From: an uncultured Agromyces sp.
GTDB taxonomy: Bacteria > Actinomycetota > Actinomycetes > Actinomycetales > Microbacteriaceae
Reading direction: 5' to 3'
Assembly: GCA_913053875.1 (NCBI GenBank)
Contig: CAJXGN010000007.1
Span: forward strand, 124,001-188,000
Length of the DNA: 64,000 nucleotides
The translations under genes were made by a program, and so were the position numbers. Below the pieces are notes generated by a model. That model was not told the DNA's origin, did not search any database, and saw only the letters and a list, made by a program, of their open reading frames with translations. Shown here one piece after another: positions 10,203 through 18,201 of this stretch. The stretch's first letter is position 1; each line of letters opens with the position of its first letter.

Positions 10203-10625
10203 TCACTCGGCCCTGCAGTCGGGGTTGATGACCGCCGACAGGTCGACCCAGAGGTACTGCTTCTCGCCGTCGGGATGGGGCGCCCACTCCACCCATCCGT
10301 TCGGGGCGTCGCAGTCCGCCGCCTCGACGTCGAAGTCGATGCTCTCACGGTCGTTTCGCCCCAGAAGCCTCGCTTCGTCGAGATCCCACGGCTTCCCCGA
10401 CGCGTCCCGCCAGCCGTACACGGCGATGGTCCCCGGAGCACTCGGCGGGTTCGTCACCGCCACCTGGAGGTAGCCGGGGTCGCAGCACAGCACGATCGGG
10501 GTTGCGATCGGCGCACCGGGGGTGGGCGCGGATGCCGCCGCCTGCGGCACGGTCGCCGCGACGGCGATGGCGGGTGCCGTCCATGCGATCGCCTTGGCCG
10601 CGGTGCGTCTCGAGATCTCGTCCAT
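10203..10625 (-). CDS. Small secreted protein with twin-arginine-type signal
   Basis: 140 aa, not assigned to a family. The N-terminus MDEISRRTAAKAIAWTAP carries an Arg-Arg pair followed by a hydrophobic Ala/Val segment ending near AAAS (about residue 33), typical of Tat-like signals in Microbacteriaceae. The mature part of about 105 residues has four cysteines (a CC pair near residue 48, one in ADCDAP, one in NPDCRAE) that could form two disulfides. A GGAG about 6 nt before the ATG supports the start. A TACCTT box at 10663-10668 could be the -10. Function unknown; it may be a cell-surface or structural exoprotein. Confidence 0.75.
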   Translation of the reverse strand: MDEISRRTAAKAIAWTAPAIAVAATVPQAAASAPTPGAPIATPIVLCCDPGYLQVAVTNPPSAPGTIAVYGWRDASGKPWDLDEARLLGRNDRESIDFDVEAADCDAPNGWVEWAPHPDGEKQYLWVDLSAVINPDCRAE

Positions 10626-10768
10626 GTCACTCCGGTTCCGTATTCATGCGTCCGCTTCCACGAAGGTAGCGGAGATCACGACGGCGCGCAGGTTCGGCGG
10701 TGCGATGTGGAGAAGTGAGCACCCCTCGCTGGATCGAGCGCTCGCACGGTCGCCCGTCGTTCGCTCGC

Positions 10769-10774
10769 TAGTGT
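10769..10774 (+). promoter_or_regulatory. -10 box of leaderless gamma-carbonic anhydrase gene
   Basis: TAGTGT ends 7 nt before the ATG at 10782. No Shine-Dalgarno sequence exists. This selects 10782 over the upstream in-frame GTG at 10773, which lies inside the -10 box. Confidence 0.5.
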
Positions 10775-10781
10775 GGGCGCC

Positions 10782-11318
10782 ATGACCGTCGACGCCGCCG
10801 CCCATGTCCGTTCGCTGCCCGGCATCGACGCCCCATCGGTCGACGAGTCGGCGTTCGTCGCCGCGGGCGCGGTGCTCGTCGGGAACGTGCGGCTCGAGGC
10901 GGGCTCGAGCGTCTGGTACAACGCCGTGCTGCGGGCCGAGGCGGAGCCGATCGTGCTGGGCGCGGGGTCGAACCTGCAGGACACGGTCGTCTGCCACGTC
11001 GATCGCGGATACCCGCTCACGGTCGGGCGCGGGGTCTCGGTGGGGCACGGGGCGGTGCTGCACGGCTGCACGATCGAGGACGACTGCCTGGTCGGCATGT
11101 CGGCGACCGTGCTGAACGGCGCGGTCATCGGTGCGGGGTCGCTCGTCGCCGCGGGCGCGGTCGTGCTCGAGGGCACGGTCGTGCCGCCGGGGTCGCTCGT
11201 GGCCGGCGTGCCGGCGAAGGTGCGGCGCGAGCTGAGCGACGAGGAGCGCGCGGGAGTCCGCCGCAACGGCGAGGCGTACCTGCGGCACACGGACCTGCAC
11301 CGCGGCACCGTGGACTAG
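10782..11318 (+). CDS. Gamma-carbonic anhydrase family protein
   Basis: 178 aa left-handed beta-helix of hexapeptide repeats (GNVRLEAGSSVWYNAVLRAE, then NLQDTVVCHVDRGYPLTVG and GHGAVLHGCTIEDDCLVGM). His residues in CHVDRG, VGHGAV and LHGCTI fit the three zinc ligands of Cam/YrdA-type enzymes. A C-terminal helix follows (VPAKVRREL...). Many members have weak or unknown activity, so carbonic anhydrase function is family inference. It converges with the HNH gene and the two stop codons share a single CTAG at 11315-11318. Confidence 0.9.
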   Translation: MTVDAAAHVRSLPGIDAPSVDESAFVAAGAVLVGNVRLEAGSSVWYNAVLRAEAEPIVLGAGSNLQDTVVCHVDRGYPLTVGRGVSVGHGAVLHGCTIEDDCLVGMSATVLNGAVIGAGSLVAAGAVVLEGTVVPPGSLVAGVPAKVRRELSDEERAGVRRNGEAYLRHTDLHRGTVD

Positions 11319-12793
11319 AACGGTGGTTCGTGCTCGGGCTCGGGTTCGCGCTCGGGTACGCGCCCAGATTCGCACGCCGGCGACATCGGCTCGACCGGAT
11401 CGGTCGTGTACTCCCGCCCGAGCGGACTTCGCCAGTCGAGCACCCCGCCGCCCCGTTGGACGACCCGCCATCCGGCCTCGTGTTTCAGGTGGTGGTGCCG
11501 AGCGCAGAGGTGGGCGAGGTTGTCGTGGGCGGTCTCGCCGCCGGCGGCCCAGTCGCGCGTGTGGTCGATCTCGGAGGCATCCGCGCGGCGATCGCGGCCC
11601 GGGAAGCGGCAGGTGCCGTCGCGCACGCGCAGCCGGGCGCGCAGGTCGGGCGGCACGGTGTAGCGCTCGCGTCCGACGGACAGCACCGCCCCGGTCTCCG
11701 GCTCGGTGAGCAGGCGCCGCAGCGAGCCGGACGCACCGACGAGTTCGAGTGCATCGTCGATCGGGATCGGTCCGTACCCGTCGAGCACCGCGGGCCCGTC
11801 GCCGTGGCCGAGCATGCGCCTGGCGGGCACCGTGACCGACACGGTGGGGCGGATGCCTCGTCGCGCGGCGGGCACGGGCGAGGACGTCTGCTCCGGCGAT
11901 GTCGACATCTGCGCTTCCCCCAGCAGCAGGTCGGCGAGCACGTCCGCGCGGAGCTGTGCCGTGGTGCGTTCCTCGCCCTCGAGCGCGCGCAGGTGCCCGG
12001 CCGTGTCGGTGAGCCGCGCGTCGATGCTGGCCGCCGTCGCGGCGGGCAGGTGGGCGGTCAGCCACGCCATGCCGTCGTGGGCGGGCTCGATACGCACGTG
12101 GCGGTCTGCGGCAGCGTCGGCGGCACGCGCCTCGATCGAGTCGGGGTGCATGCGCTCACGGAGCAGCCGCGCCTGCCGCCGGAAGCGACCTGGCGTGGTG
12201 GTGGCCGCGACCCGCAGCGCCTCCGCCTCGAACTCCGCCCGGTGGGAGGCAGGCAGCGAGCCCGCCTCGTCGGCGATCGTGCGCGCGTGCAGGTACGAGA
12301 TGCGCCCGGCGAGCGCGGCCGCCAACGTCGCGTCGAGCCCCTCGCCCAGTGCCTCGGCATCACCGATCCAGCGCGCGACGGTCGCCTCGGTCGTGCGGGT
12401 CGCGCACGCGATCTCGGCCGTCAGGGAGCGGCGCACGAGCTCAGCCCGGCGACGGGGCGACGGCACACGCAGGCCGGCGCGCTCGCGCACCTCGGCGCGC
12501 TCGTCGTCGATCGCGACCGACTCGCGGTGCGCAGCGGCGATGAGCGACGCACGCCGAGCGGCGACCCGCTCGAGTTGCGCCGTCAGCGCGGCGATCTCGG
12601 TGACGTGGAGGTCGAGCAGTGCCTCGCGCCTGGCGTCGGCGGTCAGCCCAGCCGCATCCGCCGCCTCGCCCCGCCGCCATTCGTCGATCGTGTCGTCGAG
12701 CAGCTGCCACTCGATGTCGATCTCGTCGGGTGCGGGCAGGCGGGACGGCAGCGCGTCGAACGGCGGAACCGCGCCGAACCCTGCTTCCTCCAT
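11315..12793 (-). CDS. DUF222/13E12-type protein with degenerate HNH nuclease domain
   Basis: 492 aa from the ATG at 12793 (MEEAGFGAVPPFD). Residues about 20-340 are the helical DUF222 (13E12 repeat) region. The C-terminal HNH domain reads EIDHTRDWAAGG, then DNLAHLCARHHHLKH. In this family the segment before it is normally C-R-F-P-G-C; here it is CRFPGRDRR, so the second structural Cys is Arg (codon CGC at 11599-11601, one base from TGC). Zinc binding is normally through paired Cys residues, so this copy may be impaired or use other ligands. Longer in-frame starts up to 13051 exist but overlap the next gene and add atypical sequence. These proteins are abundant in Actinobacteria, possibly mobile, and of unknown role. 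Confidence 0.85.
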   Translation of the reverse strand: MEEAGFGAVPPFDALPSRLPAPDEIDIEWQLLDDTIDEWRRGEAADAAGLTADARREALLDLHVTEIAALTAQLERVAARRASLIAAAHRESVAIDDERAEVRERAGLRVPSPRRRAELVRRSLTAEIACATRTTEATVARWIGDAEALGEGLDATLAAALAGRISYLHARTIADEAGSLPASHRAEFEAEALRVAATTTPGRFRRQARLLRERMHPDSIEARAADAAADRHVRIEPAHDGMAWLTAHLPAATAASIDARLTDTAGHLRALEGEERTTAQLRADVLADLLLGEAQMSTSPEQTSSPVPAARRGIRPTVSVTVPARRMLGHGDGPAVLDGYGPIPIDDALELVGASGSLRRLLTEPETGAVLSVGRERYTVPPDLRARLRVRDGTCRFPGRDRRADASEIDHTRDWAAGGETAHDNLAHLCARHHHLKHEAGWRVVQRGGGVLDWRSPLGREYTTDPVEPMSPACESGRVPEREPEPEHEPPF

Positions 12794-12863
12794 ACCTTCA
12801 TCGAAGCAGTGACCACTGACATTCCCCGACCGGAATGCGCGGCCGCGTGGCGCCCGCGAGAAC

Positions 12864-14321
12864 TCAGCCCAGCCGGCTCGGCACTCGCGCATCCGCAGCC
12901 GGGTCTGCGTCGACCGGGGCATACCCGAGCGGAGCGGATGCCCCGGGCTGCAGCCGCGCACGCACGCGACGCGCGCGGCGCACCATCCAGCGAGCCGGAA
13001 GCGCGACCGCGGTCGCCGCGGCACCCGCCACGGCAGCGGGTCCGGCGTCACGCTCGCCGAGCATGCGCCGCCGCTCGTAGGCGCGACGCACCGCGCCGCC
13101 GGTGAGGTTGTGCCGACGCACCCGGGGCGGGAGCACGCCGCGGTCGCGGGCGGCGACCAGGGCGCCGAGCTGCACGATCCAGTCGTCGTCCGCAGCCGGA
13201 TGGAAGTAGTTGTCCTCGAGCCACGCCGGGTCGGGATCGCGGTAGTCGCCCGCGACCAGCGCCTCGTGGCCGGCGAGCAGGCCGCTGCCGGCGAACACCA
13301 GGTTGATCATCGACGCGTCGACCCCGAAGTCGTCGAGCAGCAGCGCCGGCACGCCGGCTGCCACGGCCTCGAGCACCGCGGTCGAGCTCACGGTCACGAG
13401 CGCGGCGGCGCGACGCAGGTGGTCGGCCATCGGCCCGTCCTCGACCACGAGGTTGGTTGGCAGCGCACCCGCCACCGACGGCGCGGCGAGCAGGCCCTGC
13501 AGGTCGTGCGCCTCGGCATGCGTCTGCGCCTCGCCCGACCGGGCGCGCACCTTCACGACCACGCGCCGCTCGGGCTGCGCGCGGGCCGCATCGACGAGCC
13601 AGCCGACGAGCCGCTCGCGGTCCTCGAGCGAGCGCGGCACCTTGGCCTGCACGGCGAACACGACGTCGTCGCGCGCCCCGCCGCGCGGGCGCACGGGCGC
13701 CGGCCCAGCGGCATCCGCCCCACCGCCCGAGACCGCACCGCCCAGGAAGGGCAGCCGCGCCAGCCCGAAGCTCACGTCGACGGGCATGCCGGCGGCGTTG
13801 CGCGCGAACTCGCGCACCTCGCGGCGGCTGTGCAGCACGACGAGGTCGGTCTGCTCGCGGTAGACGATCGCCTTGGGCTCGGCGGGGATCGTGATGCCGG
13901 GGAAGCCGCTGACGAGCACGGGCCGATCGGGGCGCGCCGCGATCCGCGGTGCGACCACGCGCACGAGCGGGCCGCGCAGCGCGAGAAGCACGACGTCGGG
14001 CCGCCGCACGTCGAGGATCGTGTCGAGTCCCGCGAGATCGACCACGCGGAGCGCATCGAGCGAGCATGCGGTGCCGTCGAGCGCGACCCGCACCTGACGG
14101 GCACTCGGCAGCACGGGCGAGTCGAGCAGTACGACCTGCACCCGCCACGAGCCCGGCACGCCCGATGCCGGGCGCAGCGGCCTCGGCAGGGTGGACGCCA
14201 AAGACGCACCCCACTTCAGGTAGGAGTCGCTGTCGGCCACCACGAGCAGGCGGCGCGGGCGACCGCTACCGGCATCCGATGCCCCGATCACCGGGCCCGA
14301 CCCGTTCCAGCCCCCGCTCAC
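12864..14321 (-). CDS. DUF6716 putative glycosyltransferase of nonulosonic acid cassette
   Basis: 485 aa. The fold looks like a two-domain GT-B/polysialyltransferase-like protein: an N-terminal Rossmann half (RRLLVVADSDSYLKWGASLA) and a C-terminal half with AALVTVSSTAVLEAVAAGVPALLLDDFG, a nucleotide-sugar-binding type motif. The last 90 residues are basic (VRRHNLTGGAVRRAYERRR) and could lie at the membrane. It is the third gene of a cassette with a CMP-sugar synthetase/HAD fusion and NeuB, and its GTG start overlaps the neuB stop (GTGA). Transfer of a sialic-like sugar to a surface glycan is the natural inference, but no activity is known to me for this family. Confidence 0.75.
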   Translation of the reverse strand: MSGGWNGSGPVIGASDAGSGRPRRLLVVADSDSYLKWGASLASTLPRPLRPASGVPGSWRVQVVLLDSPVLPSARQVRVALDGTACSLDALRVVDLAGLDTILDVRRPDVVLLALRGPLVRVVAPRIAARPDRPVLVSGFPGITIPAEPKAIVYREQTDLVVLHSRREVREFARNAAGMPVDVSFGLARLPFLGGAVSGGGADAAGPAPVRPRGGARDDVVFAVQAKVPRSLEDRERLVGWLVDAARAQPERRVVVKVRARSGEAQTHAEAHDLQGLLAAPSVAGALPTNLVVEDGPMADHLRRAAALVTVSSTAVLEAVAAGVPALLLDDFGVDASMINLVFAGSGLLAGHEALVAGDYRDPDPAWLEDNYFHPAADDDWIVQLGALVAARDRGVLPPRVRRHNLTGGAVRRAYERRRMLGERDAGPAAVAGAAATAVALPARWMVRRARRVRARLQPGASAPLGYAPVDADPAADARVPSRLG

Positions 14322-15208
14322 GAGACGAGCACCCGGCGGAGCTTGGCGCGCGGCGCCTCCTCGCCGGGGAAGACGCGCTTGATGCCGTCACCCATGGCCT
14401 CGCCGATGATGCGGATGTCGCGCACGAGGTGCTGGAGCCCCTGCGGCTCGAGGGAGGCCGCATGGTCGCTGCCCCACATCGTGCGGTCGAGCGTGATGTG
14501 CCGTTCGACGGCCACCGCGCCCAGCGCGACCGCGGCGAGCGAGATCTGCAGCCCGGGCTCGTGGCCCGAGTAGCCGACCGGCACGCCCGGGTAGCGCAGC
14601 TGCAGCGTGTCGATCATGCGCAGGTTGGCCTCCTCGGCGGGCATCGGGTAGCTCGACGTGGCGTGCATGAGGACGAGCCGTTCGGTGCCGAGCGCATCGA
14701 CCGCACGGTCGATCTCCTCGATGGTCGACATGCCGGTCGAGCAGATGACCGGGCGCCCGGTCTCGGCGATCGCGCGCAGCAGCTCGAGGTCGGTGACCGA
14801 GGCGGATGCCACCTTGTACGCGACCGGCTCCTGACCGAACGCGGCCAGCGCCTCGAGGAACTCCACCGAGGGCACGTCCCACGGCGAGGCGAACCAGTCG
14901 AGGCCGACGGATGCCGCGTGCTCGGCGACCGCACGGTACTCCGCAACGCCGAACTCCACCCGACGGCGGTAGTCGAGGTAGCTCATGGTGCCCCACGGCG
15001 TCTCGCGGGGCAGGTCGCGCATGTGCTCGGGCGTCGCGATCTCGGGCGTGCGCTTCTGGAACTTCACCGCCTGCGCGCCTGCATCGGCGGCCACGTCGAT
15101 GAGCCGGCGCGCGAGACGTACGTCGCCGTTGTGGTTGAGCCCGATCTCGCCGATGACGTAGACCGGCTCGCCGTAGCCGACCGCGTTGCGGCCGATGCGA
15201 ATCGCCAT
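14318..15208 (-). CDS. NeuB-type N-acetylneuraminate/nonulosonate synthase, no SAF domain
   Basis: 296 aa. NeuB enzymes condense phosphoenolpyruvate with a six-carbon amino sugar to make a nine-carbon sialic-like acid. The TIM barrel shows VYVIGEIGLNHNGD at the start, QAVKFQKRTPE, FASPWDVPSVEFLE, STGMSTIEEIDRAVD, and VGYSGHEPG with the conserved His. Usual members are about 340-350 aa because a C-terminal SAF (antifreeze-like) domain follows the barrel; this one ends at GEEAPRAKLRRVLVS, just where that domain would begin. It therefore looks SAF-less, with no stop-codon anomaly visible. The start is ATG at 15208 with GAGGAGGACCCC just upstream, 11 bp after the CMP-synthetase gene. Confidence 0.88.
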   Translation of the reverse strand: MAIRIGRNAVGYGEPVYVIGEIGLNHNGDVRLARRLIDVAADAGAQAVKFQKRTPEIATPEHMRDLPRETPWGTMSYLDYRRRVEFGVAEYRAVAEHAASVGLDWFASPWDVPSVEFLEALAAFGQEPVAYKVASASVTDLELLRAIAETGRPVICSTGMSTIEEIDRAVDALGTERLVLMHATSSYPMPAEEANLRMIDTLQLRYPGVPVGYSGHEPGLQISLAAVALGAVAVERHITLDRTMWGSDHAASLEPQGLQHLVRDIRIIGEAMGDGIKRVFPGEEAPRAKLRRVLVS

Positions 15209-15219
15209 GGGGTCCTCCT

Positions 15220-16446
15220 CTAGTACCAGATGGCACCGGCGAGCGCCGGCTGGTCGGTCGACCGCACCTCCGCGGCGGCGCGGGCGCCGAGCACGAGGTC
15301 GGAGAGCTCGCGCACGGCACCGTCGCCGCCCGCCTTCGTCAGCACGTGGCGTGCGAGCGCGAGCGCCTCCGGCGCGGCATCCGCCACCACCACCGGCCAG
15401 CCCACGAGCCGCAGGCAGCCGAGGTCGCCCACGTCGTTGCCGACGTACGCGATGCGCTCGAGCGGAACGCCCCGGCGCTCGGCCCAGGCGACCAGCTCGG
15501 GGGCCTTGTCGCGCACGCCGTGCACGACGTCGACGCCGAGCTTCGCGGCACGTGCCGCGACCACCGGGTTCTGCTCGACCGAGAGGATCAGCATGGGCAC
15601 GCCCGCCTCGCGCAGCATCTTCACCCCGTGCCCGTCGCTGCGACTCACCCGCACCCGCTCGGTGCCGTCGCTGCCCACGTACGCCGTGTCGTCGGTGTGC
15701 ACGCCGTCGAAGTCGGTGACCACGGCGTCGACGTCGATGCACGGCACCGCGGGCACGAGCGCCGAGGGCGAGACGACCGCGGCGAGCGCATCGGCGAGCG
15801 CGAGGTCGGCGGGCGTGTCGATCTCGAGCGCGTGCGCGTCGGGCACGAGGCGGAAGCCGATACGCCCGAAGAACCGGTGCTCGGCGGTACGGAACCGGTC
15901 GGCGCGCATCACGTAGAAGGCGCCGGTCTCGCGGTACTCGGCCTCGCGGTCCTGCCGGCGCAGGCGCGCGCCCGAGCTGTGGTTCACGCCGGCGGCGCCG
16001 CGCGAGGTGTGCCGCCAGAGGAACGCGTGGCTCTCGACGGCGGAGAACACGACGTCGGCGTCGCCGTGTCGCACCTCGGCGACCGCGGCGTCGATGTCGG
16101 ACGGATCGATGAACGGCGAGGTCGCCTGCACGAACACGAGCACCTCGGGCATCCGCTCGTCGGCCTCGAGCGCGTCGAGCGCGTGCAGCAGCGCGGACTC
16201 CGAGCTCGCGGTGTCGCCCGAGAGGTCGGCCGGCCGGTCGATGACCTCGGCGCCGGCGGCCTCGGCGGTGGCGGCGATCTCGGCGTCGTCGGTGGAGACG
16301 ACCACGAGGTCGACGGATGCCGCGGCGAGCGCCGCGCGCACCGCGCGCGCCACGAGGGGCACGCCCGCGACCTCGCGCAGGTTCTTGCCGGGCACGCCCT
16401 TCGAGCCCCCGCGTGCGGGGATGACGGCGATCACCTCGTGGGGCAT
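15220..16446 (-). CDS. CMP-nonulosonate cytidylyltransferase fused to KdsC-like HAD phosphatase
   Basis: 408 aa bifunctional protein. Residues 1-235 are a NeuA-type cytidylyltransferase: IPARGGSKGVPGKNLREVAG (CTP loop) and VFVQATSPFIDPSDI, then ALEIDTPADLALA. Residues 240-408 form a KdsC/NeuA-type HAD domain with DFDGVHTDD (nucleophile Asp plus acid/base Asp) and GVRDKAPEL. GNDVGDLGCL follows as the Mg-binding motif IV. A fused phosphatase would remove the 9-phosphate before CMP activation. Genes for the epimerase or aminotransferase steps are absent from the window. Start ATG 16446; TAGCCT at 16453-16458 ends 6 nt upstream, so it is likely leaderless. Confidence 0.9.
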   Translation of the reverse strand: MPHEVIAVIPARGGSKGVPGKNLREVAGVPLVARAVRAALAAASVDLVVVSTDDAEIAATAEAAGAEVIDRPADLSGDTASSESALLHALDALEADERMPEVLVFVQATSPFIDPSDIDAAVAEVRHGDADVVFSAVESHAFLWRHTSRGAAGVNHSSGARLRRQDREAEYRETGAFYVMRADRFRTAEHRFFGRIGFRLVPDAHALEIDTPADLALADALAAVVSPSALVPAVPCIDVDAVVTDFDGVHTDDTAYVGSDGTERVRVSRSDGHGVKMLREAGVPMLILSVEQNPVVAARAAKLGVDVVHGVRDKAPELVAWAERRGVPLERIAYVGNDVGDLGCLRLVGWPVVVADAAPEALALARHVLTKAGGDGAVRELSDLVLGARAAAEVRSTDQPALAGAIWY

Positions 16447-16452
16447 GTCGCG

Positions 16453-16458
16453 AGGCTA
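16453..16458 (-). promoter_or_regulatory. -10 box of the nonulosonate operon
   Basis: TAGCCT read on the minus strand, 6 nt before the ATG at 16446. Immediately upstream is a 10-bp palindrome GTTCGCGAAC (16460-16469) in the spacer, a possible but unproven operator. Confidence 0.5.
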
Positions 16459-16539
16459 GGTTCGCGAACTTGCGCCCGGATGAGCGCAGGGTGAACTGCG
16501 CGGGCGCGTCCGGTGAACGGACCACCACGTGCGCACGGC

Positions 16540-16545
16540 TACGGT
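16540..16545 (+). promoter_or_regulatory. -10 box of leaderless TauE/SafE gene
   Basis: TACGGT ends 7 nt before the GTG at 16553. There is no Shine-Dalgarno sequence. It supports 16553 rather than the in-frame GTG at 16529 as the start. Confidence 0.45.
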
Positions 16546-16552
16546 GGAACCC

Positions 16553-17293
16553 GTGCCCGACCTGACCGCCCTCGCCTGGGTGCTGCTCGCGTTCTCGGCG
16601 TTCATGGTCGGGGTGTCCAAGACCGCGCTGCCCGGTGCGAACACCATCTCGATCGCACTGTTCGCGGCGGTGCTGCCGGCACGGGCCTCGACCGGCGCCC
16701 TGCTGCTGCTCCTGATCGTCGGCGACCTGCTCGCGCTCTGGCTCTACCGCCGCCACGCCGACTGGGGCGCGCTGCTGCGACTCGCCCCCGCGGTCGGCGT
16801 CGGCATCGTGCTCGGCGTGCTCTTCCTGGCGGTCGCGGACGATGCCTGGGTGCGCCGCGTGATCGCCGTCATCCTGCTGCTCGTGATCGCCTTCACGCTC
16901 TGGCGGCGGTGGCGCGCGTCGGCCGACACCCCCACCGGCGGCCGCGCGGCGGCGTGGGGCTACGGCTCGCTCGGCGGGTTCACGACCATGGTGGCCAACG
17001 CGGGCGGCCCCGTGATGACGATGTACTTCCTCGCGTCACGGTTCCCCGTGCAGGCGTTCCTCGGCACGGCCGCGTGGTTCTTCGCGATCGTGAACCTCGT
17101 GAAGGTGCCGTTCTCCGTCGGCCTCGGCATCATCACGCCCGCCACGCTGCTGCTCGACGTCGTGCTCGTGCCCGCGGTGCTCGTCGGCGGGTTCGTCGGC
17201 TGGAACCTCATGAAGCGGATGCCGCAGCTCGTGTTCGAGCGGATCGTGATCGTGCTGACCGTGGCCGGCGCGCTCTACCTGCTGCTCATGTAG
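16553..17293 (+). CDS. TauE/SafE-family sulfite exporter-like permease
   Basis: 246 aa with seven or eight hydrophobic segments in the two-repeat TauE/SafE arrangement. The first repeat begins FSAFMVGVSKTALPGANTIS and the second has GFTTMVANAGGPVMTMYFLASRFPVQAFLGT, both family hallmarks. The protein exports small organosulfur or carbon anions across the membrane; the substrate is unknown. It is divergent from the nonulosonate operon with which it shares a 106-bp gap. No functional link is visible. Confidence 0.9.
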   Translation: MPDLTALAWVLLAFSAFMVGVSKTALPGANTISIALFAAVLPARASTGALLLLLIVGDLLALWLYRRHADWGALLRLAPAVGVGIVLGVLFLAVADDAWVRRVIAVILLLVIAFTLWRRWRASADTPTGGRAAAWGYGSLGGFTTMVANAGGPVMTMYFLASRFPVQAFLGTAAWFFAIVNLVKVPFSVGLGIITPATLLLDVVLVPAVLVGGFVGWNLMKRMPQLVFERIVIVLTVAGALYLLLM

Positions 17294-17315
17294 CGGAGCA
17301 TCCGCAGCTCCCGGC

Positions 17316-18197
17316 TCAGCGCAGGCGCAGCTCGGCCGCCTTCACCACGTTCGCGAGCAGCATCGCCCGGGTCATCGGCCCCACGCCGCCGGGATTCGGC
17401 GAGAGGTGCCCGGCGACCTCGGCGACCGCGGGGTCGACGTCGCCCGTGAGCCGGCCCTTGCCGGTCTCCTCGTCCTGCACGCGCGTGATGCCCACGTCGA
17501 GCACCGCCGCGCCGGGCCGGATCCACTCGGGCTTCACGAGGTGCGGCACGCCGACGGCGGCCACGACGATGTCCGCCCTGCGCACCTCGGCGGCCAGGTC
17601 GGCCGTGCGCGAGTGCGTGAGGGTCACCGTGGCATCCAGCCCCTTGCGGGTGAACAGGAGCCCGAGCGGGCGGCCGACCGTGAGGCCGCGGCCGATCACG
17701 ACGACGTTGCGACCGCGGATCGGCACGTCGTAGCGCTGCAGCATCTCGACGATGCCCGCGGGCGTGCACGGCAGCGGCGACTGCAGCTCGCCCTCGATGC
17801 CGAGCACCAGCCGGCCGAGGTTGGTCGGATGCAGGCCGTCGGCGTCCTTGTCGGGGTCGATGAGCTCGAGCATGGCGTTCTCGTCGTGCCCGGGCGGCAG
17901 CGGCAACTGCACGATGTAGCCGGTGACCTCGCGCGCCGAGTTCAGGTCGTCGATGGCGGCGCGCACGTCGGCCGACGTGGCCGCCGCCGGCAGGTCGATG
18001 CGGATCGACTCGATGCCGACCTCGGCGCAGTCGCGGTGCTTGCCGGCGACGTACGAGCGCGAGCCGGGGTCGTCGCCGACGAGCAGCGTGCCGAGGCCGG
18101 GCACGACGCCGTTGGCCCGCAGGTCGTCGATGCGCGTGCGCAGCTCGTTCTTGATCGCGGTCGCCGTGGCGACCCCGTCGAGCCTGATCGCGGTCAT
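17316..18197 (-). CDS. folD: Bifunctional methylene-THF dehydrogenase/cyclohydrolase
   Basis: 293 aa. FolD interconverts 5,10-methylene-THF and 10-formyl-THF with NADP. Catalytic block [18 protein letters not shown] holds the active-site Tyr and Lys. Further blocks are [11 protein letters not shown] and [18 protein letters not shown], the latter being the NADP site. The C-terminal [16 protein letters not shown] is diagnostic. The ATG at 18197 lies 4 bp after the glyA stop, so the two are co-transcribed from the ZTP-riboswitch promoter. A longer in-frame start is ruled out by the glyA overlap. Confidence 0.96.
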   Translation of the reverse strand: MTAIRLDGVATATAIKNELRTRIDDLRANGVVPGLGTLLVGDDPGSRSYVAGKHRDCAEVGIESIRIDLPAAATSADVRAAIDDLNSAREVTGYIVQLPLPPGHDENAMLELIDPDKDADGLHPTNLGRLVLGIEGELQSPLPCTPAGIVEMLQRYDVPIRGRNVVVIGRGLTVGRPLGLLFTRKGLDATVTLTHSRTADLAAEVRRADIVVAAVGVPHLVKPEWIRPGAAVLDVGITRVQDEETGKGRLTGDVDPAVAEVAGHLSPNPGGVGPMTRAMLLANVVKAAELRLR

Positions 18198-18201
18198 GCG
18201 T

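Noticed and set aside
16460..16469. Palindrome GTTCGCGAAC next to the neuA-fusion promoter
   Set aside because: Ten bases made of common CG-rich words can occur by chance in this genome; mentioned with the promoter but not claimed as an operator.
17295..17311. Hairpin GGAGC...GCTCC between TauE and folD
   Set aside because: Only five base pairs with a 7-base loop; too weak to call a terminator.
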